In this document: positions 46,656 through 56,038 of the stretch, one piece after another | How the letters are laid out: each line of letters begins with the position of its first letter | Numbering within the stretch: position 1 is the first letter of the stretch | DNA from: Acidobacteriota bacterium | Lineage (GTDB): Bacteria > Acidobacteriota > Thermoanaerobaculia > Multivoradales > Multivoraceae | Assembly (NCBI GenBank): GCA_011525365.1 | Contig: WTGQ01000002.1 | Span: 795,367-859,366, forward strand | Direction of reading: 5' to 3' | DNA length: 64,000 nt | Translations under genes and position numbers: made by a program | The notes under the pieces: model-generated | Told to the model about the DNA's origin: nothing | The model's input: the letters and a program-made list of their open reading frames with translations, nothing else | Database searches by the model: none

Positions 46656-49600
46656 CTAGCTCAGCAGGAGCCGGAGATCGTCGGCGGTGAGATCCCGCAG
46701 GGACGATCCGCCGCCTTCGAGGATCGCGTCGGCGATCTGCCGTTTCGAGCGCTGGAGTTCCAGCATCTTCTCTTCCACGGTGTCGCGGGCGATCAGGCGA
46801 TAGGCGAATACAGGCTGGGTCTGGCCAATGCGGTGGGTGCGGTCGATGGCCTGCGCCTCGACGGCCGGGTTCCACCACGGGTCGAGCAGGAAGACGTAGC
46901 CGGCCGCGGTCAGGTTCAGGCCGACGCCGCCCGCCTTCAGGCTGATCAGGAAGATGTTCGTGTCCGGGTCGCTCTGGAAGTGGTCGACCACCTCGCCGCG
47001 GTTCCGGGTCTGGCCGTCGAGGTAGGCGTACGGGACGCCCTGCTCTTCGAAGTGGCTCCGTACGTAGGCCAGCAACGATGTGAACTGGGAGAACACGAGG
47101 CACTTGTGCCCCTCGGCGAGCACCTCGGACACTTGCTCGAACAGCGACTCGAGCTTGGCGCTGCCGGCGTCGTTCCAGGACTCGTCGATGAGCCCGGGGT
47201 GGCAGGCGACCTGCCGCAGGCGGAGCAGCGCCTCGAGCACCTGCATCGCCGATCCGCCCACCCCCTTGTCCTCGACCTGCTTCAGGAGGCTGTCGCGGTA
47301 ACCGGCGCGAAGCTGATCGTAGATCTCCTGCTGCTTCGGGTTCAGGGTGCACTGCAGGATCTGCTCGGTCTTCTCGGGCAGGTCCGGGAGCACCTCTCGC
47401 TTGCTGCGGCGGAGAATGAAGGGCCGCAGACCCTTGGCAACAAGGGCGAGTTCCTGCTCGCTCGGCGCCCGGCCGCCGGCAAGCACGTCAAGGGCCGGCA
47501 GCCGCCCGAGCAGACCCGGGTTGAGGAACTCGAAGATCGAGCCGAGTTCGCCCAGGTGGTTCTCGATCGGAGTGCCGGTCAGCGCCAGGCGGTGCTGGCC
47601 GTTCAGCAGGCGGCAGGCCTTGGCGGTCTGCGAGGTCGCGTTCTTGATCGCCTGGGCTTCGTCGAGGATCACGGTGTCGAAGTCGACGGTCGCGAGGTAG
47701 CCGATGTCGCGGCGGACGGTGCCGTAGGTCGTGACGACGACGTCGGCGGAGGTGACCTCGTCCCGCAGTTCCTCGCGGTCGCGACCGGCGTACTCCAGCA
47801 CCTTGAGATCAGGCGTGAAGCGGGCGGCCTCGTCGATCCAGTTGTACACCAGGCTGCGCGGCGCTACGACCAGGTATGGCAGCTTCGTCGTCCGCGAGGC
47901 GGTTCGGTACATGCGGAGCAGGGCCAGCGCCTGGATCGTCTTGCCCAGTCCCATGTCGTCCGCGAGCACGCCGCCGAGGCCGAACTCACGCAGGAAGCAC
48001 AGCCAGCCCAGGCCGAGACGCTGGTACTTGCGGAGCGCGCCGACGAAGCTGCGCGGCTCTTTCTTCGGCTTGATCGAGGAGAAGGTGCTCAGTTTCTCGC
48101 GCAGCTCGGCAAAGGTCTTGCTGACGTTCAGCGGCGGCGTCACCGCCAGGAGCGCGTCGACCAGCAGGGCCTGCGAGGGCAGGAAGCGCAGTCCCTCGTC
48201 GCTCGAGGCCTGCGCGAGCTGGCTGAGCGAGCCGTAGCTCTCGACCCAGGCCGCCGGCAGGAGTCCCTTCGAGCCGTCGTCCAGCTCGACCGATCGCCGG
48301 CCCTCCGAGATCGCCGACAGGATCTCCGAGAGCTCGATCTGGTCCCCGCCGAAGTCGATCTGGCCGCTGAGTTCGAACCAGTCGACACCACTCTCGATGC
48401 GTAACGCCGGCGGGCTTGGCGGCCGGATCGAGGCGCCGTGCGCCTCGACCTCCCATCCCTCCGTGAGCAGCGGCTCCGCGACCGCGGGCAGGTCTCGTGG
48501 CTCAAGCTCCAGGCTGTGGCCGGTCTTGGATGCGACCGGCTTCAGGCCGAGCTCGAGGAGACGCACGAGCGCGTCCTGTTCGACTTTCGGGTCGCGCCGG
48601 ACGAAGCGGTGTTCCTCCCAGTCGACTACCGCCGACCTCGGATCGCCGGCGTCGACGGTCAGACTGCCGTAGCCGAAGGAGAGGCGGGCCTCGAGCTGGG
48701 GATTCATCCACTCCGGCGCGTCCTCCGGCTCGAGCGCCAGTCGCGGTTGGGGAACCGGAGACTCTTCCGAGAGGTAGACCTCTTCCGGAAGCTCAAGAGG
48801 GGGCAGTGTGGGCAGCTCCAGGAGGCTGGTGACGGCCGCTTCCAGGTCTTCGTCCGGGATGACCAGGTCGCCGCTCGCGCCGAGCAGGGAGTACCAGGGC
48901 TGGTCGCGCTGCGGTTCGAGGTGCAGGCGGCCGATTGAGTTGTCGAGCAGCAGCAGCGTGTTGCCGGCTTCTTCCGGGTTGGCGCCGGACGTGACGCCGT
49001 TGCCGTTGGGGAACGGCAGCACGAGTGCCGCGCGGCTGAGAGGGGTCGTCTCGTCGCCGCGCTTGAGCAGTCCGCGGAGCCGAATCCGGCTGGCGGCAGC
49101 GATCTCCAGTTGCAGCGTGAGGCGCCAGGGCTCGCCGTCGTCGAAGCTCACCGGGTGCAGGTTGGCGAGGGATCGGCCGTCCCACCAGAAGAGCTGGCCG
49201 TCCGCGCTGAGGCGCGGCAGCAGGTGGTCGACCCAGTTCAGGGGCACGAAGACGCGCTGGATCTGAGGCCGGCCCGGGGGTCGGCCGCGCCCGGCCTTGC
49301 GCTTGCGGCCCTGGCGCTGCGGCGCCTCGGGCGGCAGCGCCGTGACCATCGCCGGCTCCCCGGTCGGGGATCCGCCGTTTGTCGATGGAGCCTCGGCATC
49401 GAACGAGTTGAGACTGAGCAGTTCCTCGACCTTTTCGTGGTCGATGTTGAGCCGCTTCAGTTTGCCGAACTCGCCTTGCGGATTCCGTTTCCGGCCGAAA
49501 ATGTCGATCATCAGGCCGCCGGCGTTGCGGCTCGTTGCCGCGTTGATCAGGAACCGGATCTCGGGCTCTCCGTGCCTTGCCGAGGTCTTCTCGGGAAGGG

Positions 49601-50267
49601 CCTGCCGGTCGATGTCCTCCCGAACGGCGTCGACGACCGACCGCCAGCTCGTCGTTGCGGGTGTTCGCCGCCGGCGCCGGCTGCGGCTTCTGCGGGTGCG
49701 TCGGGAAGGGCGGGGCGCCTCGTTCTTGGCGCCGGCCGCTGGGTCCATTGCGGTCAGTGCCGATCCTGGTATGGAGACCTGTGGAGGCCGTGTCTTCCGC
49801 AGCGAAACGCGGCCTGATCCCGCTGGCTGGCTGCTCGGCTCGCTTGCGGCGAGTTCCAGCAGCGACGCCCAGATGTGCCCGCAGGCCGTGCCGGCGGCGA
49901 ACTGTTGACAGCCGCACACCGCGTGGAGGATGCGTTCGTCGGGCACTCTCGACCAGTCGATCTCGACGGTGGCGACGCCGCTCGTTGACGACTCGTTCGG
50001 GGCGGCGCCGTCGCCCGGCGTCAGCGCTTGAACGATGGCCCGGGCGCTCGTTCCATCGACTTCCAGCTTTACGTTGCCCTCCGAGAAGACCGACTTGCCC
50101 TGTTCGCGATCCTCGGGGCGGAAGTGAGACGCACTGCGCTGGTGGAGCGCGACCGTGCGCGTCTTGCCCGCGCCCCCGCGTTGGCGGGGACGTCGCCTAC
50201 GGCGGGTCGGCCGCCGCTTGGGGGCGGCAGGTGTCCCGGTGGGGTGTTCGCCTTGCGCTTCTGGCAT
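46656..50267 (-). CDS. SNF2-family DEAD/DEAH helicase with N-terminal SWIM zinc finger
   Basis: This protein of about 1200 residues has an N-terminal basic region (RRPTRRRRRPRQRGG) and a SWIM zinc finger: CGCQQFAAGTACGH (CxCx8CxH). A long central region follows, then the SNF2 ATPase: motif I GLGGVLADDMGLGKTIQALALL, YLVVAPRSLVYNW, the DEAQ box VILDEAQAIKN, and LTGTPIENHLGELGSIFEFLNPG. The helicase C-domain includes LVFSQFTSLLAYVRSHFE, ISLKAGGVGLNLTAAGYV and DRTHRIGQTQPVFAYRLIA. Bacterial SNF2 proteins of this type act on DNA or nucleoprotein; the exact role is unknown. The start is uncertain: ATG 50267 is used, but GTG 50321 with GGAGG close upstream is also possible. Confidence 0.85.
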   Translation of the reverse strand: MPEAQGEHPTGTPAAPKRRPTRRRRRPRQRGGAGKTRTVALHQRSASHFRPEDREQGKSVFSEGNVKLEVDGTSARAIVQALTPGDGAAPNESSTSGVATVEIDWSRVPDERILHAVCGCQQFAAGTACGHIWASLLELAASEPSSQPAGSGRVSLRKTRPPQVSIPGSALTAMDPAAGAKNEAPRPSRRTRRSRSRRRRRTPATTSWRSVVDAVREDIDRQALPEKTSARHGEPEIRFLINAATSRNAGGLMIDIFGRKRNPQGEFGKLKRLNIDHEKVEELLSLNSFDAEAPSTNGGSPTGEPAMVTALPPEAPQRQGRKRKAGRGRPPGRPQIQRVFVPLNWVDHLLPRLSADGQLFWWDGRSLANLHPVSFDDGEPWRLTLQLEIAAASRIRLRGLLKRGDETTPLSRAALVLPFPNGNGVTSGANPEEAGNTLLLLDNSIGRLHLEPQRDQPWYSLLGASGDLVIPDEDLEAAVTSLLELPTLPPLELPEEVYLSEESPVPQPRLALEPEDAPEWMNPQLEARLSFGYGSLTVDAGDPRSAVVDWEEHRFVRRDPKVEQDALVRLLELGLKPVASKTGHSLELEPRDLPAVAEPLLTEGWEVEAHGASIRPPSPPALRIESGVDWFELSGQIDFGGDQIELSEILSAISEGRRSVELDDGSKGLLPAAWVESYGSLSQLAQASSDEGLRFLPSQALLVDALLAVTPPLNVSKTFAELREKLSTFSSIKPKKEPRSFVGALRKYQRLGLGWLCFLREFGLGGVLADDMGLGKTIQALALLRMYRTASRTTKLPYLVVAPRSLVYNWIDEAARFTPDLKVLEYAGRDREELRDEVTSADVVVTTYGTVRRDIGYLATVDFDTVILDEAQAIKNATSQTAKACRLLNGQHRLALTGTPIENHLGELGSIFEFLNPGLLGRLPALDVLAGGRAPSEQELALVAKGLRPFILRRSKREVLPDLPEKTEQILQCTLNPKQQEIYDQLRAGYRDSLLKQVEDKGVGGSAMQVLEALLRLRQVACHPGLIDESWNDAGSAKLESLFEQVSEVLAEGHKCLVFSQFTSLLAYVRSHFEEQGVPYAYLDGQTRNRGEVVDHFQSDPDTNIFLISLKAGGVGLNLTAAGYVFLLDPWWNPAVEAQAIDRTHRIGQTQPVFAYRLIARDTVEEKMLELQRSKRQIADAILEGGGSSLRDLTADDLRLLLS

Positions 50268-50539
50268 TCCGGTGGGGTATCGACCCGTTGAGTCCACTGG
50301 CGCCGCCGGCTGGCAGTTCACTTCCTCCCGGAGGACGGAGCGACGTGGTTGACGTCTCGGGAGCTGAAGCGCGGCCGCTTTGAGGCATCTGGTGGCGACA
50401 GCCGGGGTGGACGGTCCCCTGCCTCGCGGCGCCGTGAAAGCTCCGCGATTGTAGCCCAAACAAGGGATGAGGCCAAGTGGCCTGTTACGATCCCAGGTTC
50501 CTGGGAAACATCGACCCGGATCGATTGGGGAGTTCCACG

Positions 50540-51439
50540 ATGGCGCAGAGCGCGACCGCGCAACTCGAAAGGCCGGCATCCCGGAATGAGGCGCGGCCGG
50601 TAACGGAACGGCTGACGGAGACCCGGCAGCCGTTCGACCTCTCGGACGAGGTGGCGGCGACCGTCGAGCGGCTCGGGATGGCGCAGAACGTCCACGACAT
50701 GCAGGAGCAGGGTTACACCATCCTGCGCGACGTGGCGCCGCCTGAGTTCACGGAGCAGTTGCGGGAAACCTGCCTGCGTCTTGCGGAGGAGACGGAGGGC
50801 CGCTCGAAAGGTCGGTCGGCCGCTCTCCTGCTCGGCCGAGACCCGATCTTCGAGGAAGTCGTCCTCAGGCCGAAGGTCCAGTCTCTGGTCGAGATCATGT
50901 GCGGCAAGGGAGCTCTGCTCTCGCAGTTGATCTGCAGCGTCCGACCTTTGGGCGCGGCGAAGCTGCCTCTGCACGCGGACCAGAACTGGCTGCCGGCGCC
51001 GTTTCCGGTCCACAACCAGTTGCTCACGCTTTGCTGGGCATGCGACGAGTTCACCGAGGCCGGCGGCTGCACCAAGGTCATCCCGGGAACCCACCGCCTG
51101 CGCCGCCACCCGAACGAGGAGGAAGTGGCGACCGAACCCGGTGCCACTCCGACGGAGTGCCCGGCGGGATCCGTTGTGGCCTGGGACGGTTCGGTCTGGC
51201 ACGGCAACTATCCGCGCTCGATTCCCGGAGAGCGCGTCGTGCTGCACATCACCTTCTCCCGCCTGGCGCTGCGCCCTGTGGAGGACTACAGCCACCTGGA
51301 CGAGGAGTGGCTCGAGGGCAAGCCCTGGCCACTGCGGGTGATGCTGGGCCGCGAGGACTTCCTGGGCAGCACGACGATCGCGCGCGGTCACGCGGACTAC
51401 ACGCATCTCGTCCGCACCTTCAACTGGGCGAAGACGTAG
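50540..51439 (+). CDS. phytanoyl-CoA dioxygenase (PhyH) family protein
   Basis: This 299-residue Fe(II)/2-oxoglutarate dioxygenase-fold protein has the metal motif HAD in LPLHADQNWLPAP (H145/D147) and the distal His in VWDGSVWHGNYPRS (about H221), with an Arg (RVVLHITFSR) some 13 residues on for 2-oxoglutarate. The sequence EAGGCTKVIPGTHRLRRHP is a typical PhyH hairpin. ATG 50540 is preceded by GGGGAG at good spacing; GTG 50477 would add 21 poorly structured residues. These enzymes hydroxylate acyl-CoAs, alkaloids, ectoine-type or other small substrates, so the substrate cannot be named. Divergent from the SNF2 gene. Confidence 0.85.
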   Translation: MAQSATAQLERPASRNEARPVTERLTETRQPFDLSDEVAATVERLGMAQNVHDMQEQGYTILRDVAPPEFTEQLRETCLRLAEETEGRSKGRSAALLLGRDPIFEEVVLRPKVQSLVEIMCGKGALLSQLICSVRPLGAAKLPLHADQNWLPAPFPVHNQLLTLCWACDEFTEAGGCTKVIPGTHRLRRHPNEEEVATEPGATPTECPAGSVVAWDGSVWHGNYPRSIPGERVVLHITFSRLALRPVEDYSHLDEEWLEGKPWPLRVMLGREDFLGSTTIARGHADYTHLVRTFNWAKT

Positions 51440-51450
51440 CCTCCCGGGCT

Positions 51451-53718
51451 CTACGGCTGGATCAAGTAGGTGAACTTCACCGCGATCTGGCGGTGCGTGC
51501 TTTGCCGGTAGCGCAGGTCTTCGGCCATCCAGTTCTCGTTGTAGACGACGAACAGGTCGGAGCCCGGCTTGTAGATCCAGTGCAGGCGGATGTTCGTTCC
51601 GAGGTCTCCTGAGAGGTCGTTGTACTGGAGGATCGTGTTGAGCCGCAGGTTCGGGGTGAAGGTGAAGTTCACGATCTGGCTGTAGAGGCCTACGTCGAAG
51701 GCGCCCTGGGGGAGTTCGACGTTGTTGAAGACCCAACGGGTTTCGGTCTGCAGATGCTTGGAGACCCGGAGGGTGAAGGTGACGCGGCCGGATTCCTGGG
51801 TACCGTTGTAGAAATCGCCGATACCGATGCGCCCTCGGAAGCCGAGAAGGCGGCTCTGATTGGTAAAGCTGGCGACCTCGATGGTGTCGAACTCGTAGCG
51901 GCCCGGCGGGATGACGATGCCGGGCGACACCTCGAAGGGCGCGACCAGGTTCTCCGTTTCGTTGACGTAGCCCAGCCGCCAGCGATCTTCGGTCGTCATC
52001 CTCATGCCGATGGGGGAGAGTTCGATCCGCCGGGTCTCCAGCTCGCCGCCGTCCAGCGTCTCGTAGTAGTCGACGTTCAGTTCCGTAAACCAGGAGCGGA
52101 CGGGACCCCGGTCGATCCGGGGCAACCACTGGATCAGCGGGTTCAGATGGCGGACGTTCCGGCGTAGAAGGAAGCCGGCCCTGGGGTCGTAGTCCTTCTC
52201 GATCTCCTGGGCGTCCAGGAACACGGTCAGGGTGCGGCCCTGGTAGTCGAAGTTCAATCCGTAGGCGGATTCGCCGTCGTCGCCGTCGTCGGCCGGCGCC
52301 GGGTCCTCCGAGCTGGCGGACCGCTCCTCGCTGATGCCACTGCTCGACCAGAAACCGCCGAAGATCACCTTCGGGCGCGGCTTGTAGACGAAGTCGACGC
52401 CGGCGACCCGATTCGTGAGTTCGCCGTCCGGCGCCGCTTCGGTGAGCATGGCGCCGATCGAGGACCGTTCGCCGACGTTCCGCTTCAGCCGGGCGACCGT
52501 GAACGCGTTCGGAGGCAGTGTTCCGCCGTCCCCCTCGAGGCCGGCCGTAGCGACCCGGAGTACGCCGATGTCCCAGCCGCCCATGCGCCCGGTGAGGCGA
52601 GCCCCCCAGTCGATCGGTACCTGCCGTCCCGCGTCCAGACCGACGCGCCTCGAGAAGAACGCCTTGAGCACCGGGGGTTGGTAGAAGCGGCGGTGGGGTG
52701 GGCCGAAGTCGAAGATCCCCGCGTTCTCGAGAAAGAAGTCGCGCTTCTCCGGAAAGTAGAGCGAGAACCGGGTGAGGTTGGTCTGCAGTTCGTCGACTTC
52801 CACTTCGGCGAAATCCGTGTTGTAGGTCAGGTCGAGGGCCAGGGAACGGGTGACGCCCCACTTGAGGTCGAGTCCGTAGTCGCCGTCGGTCGCCGGGTCC
52901 AGGTCGAGGCGGGGATCCTCGCTGACGTCGCCGATGACGTAGGGCTTGATCTGAAGCTGCGCCGACTGGCTGAGCCCGGTCAGCCCGGTCAGTTCTCCGG
53001 CCATGGACACCCGGTGCACGGGCTGGACCTCGGAGCCAACCTGCCCGAGCACGCCGACTTCGCGCGGCAGACCGGACCAGTGGGTCATCTCGCGCTTGTG
53101 GGCAATGTAGCGCTGGACGTTCAGGCCCCAGGCCGGCGCGGCCGGATCGAACCGGAGCGTCGAGATGGGAATGGCGATTTCGGTGGTCCAACCCGCGGCG
53201 GTCTTCCGGGACGCGACGGACCAGATGCCGTCCCATTCCAGGTTCAGGTCGCGCCCCTCGTCCGTGACCAGGGTGTCGGTCCGTGCGCCGTTCAGGTTCG
53301 TTTCGAAGGCGTAGGCGTTCCGCCGGTCGTGGAAGGTGTCGAGGAGCAGGATGATGGAGTCGTCCTGGAAGATGCGGCTGTCGCGCTCCATCTCCTTGGC
53401 GATGATCGCGTCCGGTTCCGCGTCGAAGGCGGTGATGCCGAAGAAGATCGTGCTGTCCGTGAACACGACCCGCACTTCCGTCTGCTCGGTCGCCGGCACG
53501 CCGTCGAGCGGTTCGTGCTGCATGAAGTCGGTGCCCACCTCGGACGCCTGCCAGGCCCGGTCGCTCAGGTCGCCGTCGACGGTAGGGGCCTGGTCGACGC
53601 GGGTGGCGGCCATCGTTGGGCGCTCGGCGCCGGACGCCGCTTCCTGGATGCCGGCGGCCGGCCCGGCTGCCACGAGAGTGAGCGCCAGGGCGGGGGCGAA
53701 CTGCTTCGGTCTCGACAT
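51451..53718 (-). CDS. DUF5916/CBM9-domain outer-membrane protein (copy 2)
   Basis: This 755-residue protein has a signal peptide (ALALTLVAAGPAAG), the CBM9-like N-domain (TVDGDLSDRAWQASE; VRVVFTDSTIFFGITAFDAE; MERDSRIFQDDSIILLLDTFHDRRN) and the DUF5916 barrel with TRFSLYFPEKRDFFLENAGI and a late NENWMAEDLRYR. It is strongly similar along its whole length to the adjacent copy 3, with only six bases between the two genes, so they are tandem duplicates. The short Ser/Asp-rich insert SEERSASSEDPAPADDGDD is a clear difference. Function unknown; an outer-membrane barrel with a periplasmic sugar-binding-like domain is the usual assumption. Confidence 0.82.
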   Translation of the reverse strand: MSRPKQFAPALALTLVAAGPAAGIQEAASGAERPTMAATRVDQAPTVDGDLSDRAWQASEVGTDFMQHEPLDGVPATEQTEVRVVFTDSTIFFGITAFDAEPDAIIAKEMERDSRIFQDDSIILLLDTFHDRRNAYAFETNLNGARTDTLVTDEGRDLNLEWDGIWSVASRKTAAGWTTEIAIPISTLRFDPAAPAWGLNVQRYIAHKREMTHWSGLPREVGVLGQVGSEVQPVHRVSMAGELTGLTGLSQSAQLQIKPYVIGDVSEDPRLDLDPATDGDYGLDLKWGVTRSLALDLTYNTDFAEVEVDELQTNLTRFSLYFPEKRDFFLENAGIFDFGPPHRRFYQPPVLKAFFSRRVGLDAGRQVPIDWGARLTGRMGGWDIGVLRVATAGLEGDGGTLPPNAFTVARLKRNVGERSSIGAMLTEAAPDGELTNRVAGVDFVYKPRPKVIFGGFWSSSGISEERSASSEDPAPADDGDDGESAYGLNFDYQGRTLTVFLDAQEIEKDYDPRAGFLLRRNVRHLNPLIQWLPRIDRGPVRSWFTELNVDYYETLDGGELETRRIELSPIGMRMTTEDRWRLGYVNETENLVAPFEVSPGIVIPPGRYEFDTIEVASFTNQSRLLGFRGRIGIGDFYNGTQESGRVTFTLRVSKHLQTETRWVFNNVELPQGAFDVGLYSQIVNFTFTPNLRLNTILQYNDLSGDLGTNIRLHWIYKPGSDLFVVYNENWMAEDLRYRQSTHRQIAVKFTYLIQP

Positions 53719-53724
53719 GGGGCT

Positions 53725-55971
53725 CTAGGGCTGGATCAGGTAGGTGAACTTCACCGCGATCTGCCGGTGAGTGCTGGTCCGGTAGCGCAGATCCTCAGCC
53801 ATCCAGTTCTCGTTGTACACGACGAAGAGGTCGGAACCGGGCTTGTAGATCCAGTGCAGGCGGATGTTCGTGCCGAGGTCGCCGGAGAGATCGTTGTACT
53901 GGACGATCGTGTTGAGCCGCAGGTTCGGGGTGAAGGTGAAGTTCACGAGCTGGCTGTAGAGGCCGATGTCGAAGGCGCCCTGGGGAAGTTCGATGTTGTT
54001 GAAGACCCATCGGGTCTCGGTCTGAATGTGCTTCGAGAACTTGAGGTTGATCGTGGTGCGGCCGGACACCTGCGTACCGGTGTAGAAGTCGCCGACGGCG
54101 ATGCGGGAGCGCAGGCCGAAGAAGCGGCTCTGGTTGCTGTAGATGGAGAAGCGCAGAGCGTCGAATTCGTAGTAGCCGGGCGGAATCACGACTCCCGGCG
54201 AGACTTCGAAGGGTTCGACCAGGTTCTCGGTCTCGTGGAGATAGCCCAGCCGCCAGCGATCCTCGCTCGTTGTCCGCATGCCGATCGGGGATATCTCGAT
54301 CTGGCGGGATTCCAGCTCGCCCCCATCCAGGGTCTCGTAGTAGTCGGCCCTGATCTCCGTGAACCAGGTGCGGACGAAGCCCCGTTCGATCCGAGGCAGC
54401 CACTGGATCATCGGGTTCAGGTGACGGACGTTCTTCCGCAGCAGGAACCCTGCCGCGGGGTGGTAGTCCTCTTCGATGTCCTGGGCGTCGAGGTAGACCG
54501 TCAGGTCGCGGCCCTGGTAGTCGAAATTGAAGCCGTAGGCAGCCTCTCCGGAGTCGCTGGATCCGCCGCCGCCGGCCGTTTCCTCGCTCACACCGCTGCT
54601 CGTCCAGAAGCCGCCGAAGCCGAGCGTCGTTGAGGGCTTGTAGTCGAAGTCGACGCCGACGACCCGGTTCGCCGCCTCGCCGTCGGGCGCCGCTTCGGTG
54701 ATCATCGCGCCGACCGACGAGCGCCGGCCCACGTTGCGCTTGAGCCGGGCGACGGTGAACGCGTTGGCCGGAAGCTCTCCGTCGTCTCTTGCGATTCCGG
54801 CAGTCGCGACCCGAAGAACGCCCAGGTTCCAGCCTCCGACCCGTCCGGTCAGGCGGGCGCCCCAGTCGATCGGGACCTGTTCCCCCTCGTCCAGGCCGAC
54901 CCGGCGCGAGAAGAAGGTCTTGAGCACGGGAGGCTCGTAGAAGAGCCGGTGGGGAGGACCGAAGTCGAAGATGCCGGCGTTCTCCAGGAAGAAGTCGCGC
55001 TTTTCCGGGAAGTACAGCGAGAACCGGGTCAGGTTCGTCTGCAGTTCGTCGACCTCGACTTCCGCGAAATCCGTGTTGTAGGTCAGGTCGAGCGCCAGAG
55101 AGCGGGTGACGCCCCACTTCAGGTCGAGACCGTAGTCGCCGTCGGAGGCCGGGTCGACGTCGAGGCGCGGGTCCTCGCTGACGTCGCCGATGACGAAGGG
55201 CTTGATCTGAAGTTGCGCCGACTGGGACAGCCCGGCGAGCCCGGTGAGTTCACCCGCCATCGACACCCGGTGTACGGGCAGGATCTGGGAGCCGACCTGC
55301 CCGAGCGTGCCGACCTCGCGTGGCAGGCCCGACCAGTGCGTCATCTCGCGCTTGTGGGCGATGTAGCGCTGGACGTTGAAGCCCCAGGCCGGAGCGGCCG
55401 GATCGAAACGGAGCGTGGAGATCGGAAGCGCGATCTCCACCGTCCAGCCGAAGCCGGTTCGCCGGGCGGCGGATTGCCAGATGCCGTCCCACTCCAGGTT
55501 CAGGTCGCGACCTTCGTCGGTGACCAGGGTGTCGGTTCGGGCGCCGTTGAGGTTCGTCTCGAAGGCGTAGGCGTTGCGCCGATCGTAGAAGGTGTCCAGC
55601 AACAGGATGATCGAGTCGTCCTGGAAGATGCGGCTGTCGCGCTCCATCTCCCTGGCGATGATCGCGTCGGGGTTCGCGTCGAAGGCGGTGATGCCGAAGT
55701 AGATCGTGCTGTCGGTGAACACGACACGAACTTCCGTCTGTTCGGTCGCCGGCACGCCGTCGAGCGGTTCGTGCTGGATGAAGTTCGTGCCGACTTCCGA
55801 CTGGGCCCAGACGGCGTCACTCAGATCGCCGTCGACATTCGGCCCCCGCTCCACGCGGGTCGCGGCCATGCTCGGGCGCTCGGCGCCGGCTTCCGGCTGC
55901 TCCTGACCGGCGACGGGGGCGCCCGCGAGGAAACCCAACAGGCCCACAGTCGCGGGCAGGCTCCGTTTCAC
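53725..55971 (-). CDS. DUF5916/CBM9-domain outer-membrane protein (copy 3)
   Basis: This protein of about 748 residues starts at GTG 55971, which puts the signal peptide RSLPATVGLLGFLAGAPVAG right at the N-terminus; an upstream ATG (56040) would add 23 charged residues and overlap the divergent gene. Order of parts: CBM9-like NVDGDLSDAVWAQSEVG and FTDSTIYFGITAFDANPDA, the DDSIILLLDTF segment, then the DUF5916 barrel with FPEKRDFFLENAGIFDFGPP and a final HWIYKPGSDLFVVYNENWM. It differs from copy 2 in a small number of variable loops, for example EETAGGGGSSDSG against SEERSASSEDPAP. Probable outer-membrane protein; ligand unknown. Confidence 0.82.
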   Translation of the reverse strand: MKRSLPATVGLLGFLAGAPVAGQEQPEAGAERPSMAATRVERGPNVDGDLSDAVWAQSEVGTNFIQHEPLDGVPATEQTEVRVVFTDSTIYFGITAFDANPDAIIAREMERDSRIFQDDSIILLLDTFYDRRNAYAFETNLNGARTDTLVTDEGRDLNLEWDGIWQSAARRTGFGWTVEIALPISTLRFDPAAPAWGFNVQRYIAHKREMTHWSGLPREVGTLGQVGSQILPVHRVSMAGELTGLAGLSQSAQLQIKPFVIGDVSEDPRLDVDPASDGDYGLDLKWGVTRSLALDLTYNTDFAEVEVDELQTNLTRFSLYFPEKRDFFLENAGIFDFGPPHRLFYEPPVLKTFFSRRVGLDEGEQVPIDWGARLTGRVGGWNLGVLRVATAGIARDDGELPANAFTVARLKRNVGRRSSVGAMITEAAPDGEAANRVVGVDFDYKPSTTLGFGGFWTSSGVSEETAGGGGSSDSGEAAYGFNFDYQGRDLTVYLDAQDIEEDYHPAAGFLLRKNVRHLNPMIQWLPRIERGFVRTWFTEIRADYYETLDGGELESRQIEISPIGMRTTSEDRWRLGYLHETENLVEPFEVSPGVVIPPGYYEFDALRFSIYSNQSRFFGLRSRIAVGDFYTGTQVSGRTTINLKFSKHIQTETRWVFNNIELPQGAFDIGLYSQLVNFTFTPNLRLNTIVQYNDLSGDLGTNIRLHWIYKPGSDLFVVYNENWMAEDLRYRTSTHRQIAVKFTYLIQP

Positions 55972-56038
55972 GGCACGGAGGCTAACAGCAGCATTCTTCG
56001 GCCGCCGGCCGCTCGCGCTGCGGTAACGTCCGCTCCCC

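Noticed and set aside
46833-48404. Long plus-strand frame opposite the SNF2 helicase
   Set aside because: The minus strand carries complete helicase motifs here; the plus frame is antisense without recognisable domains.
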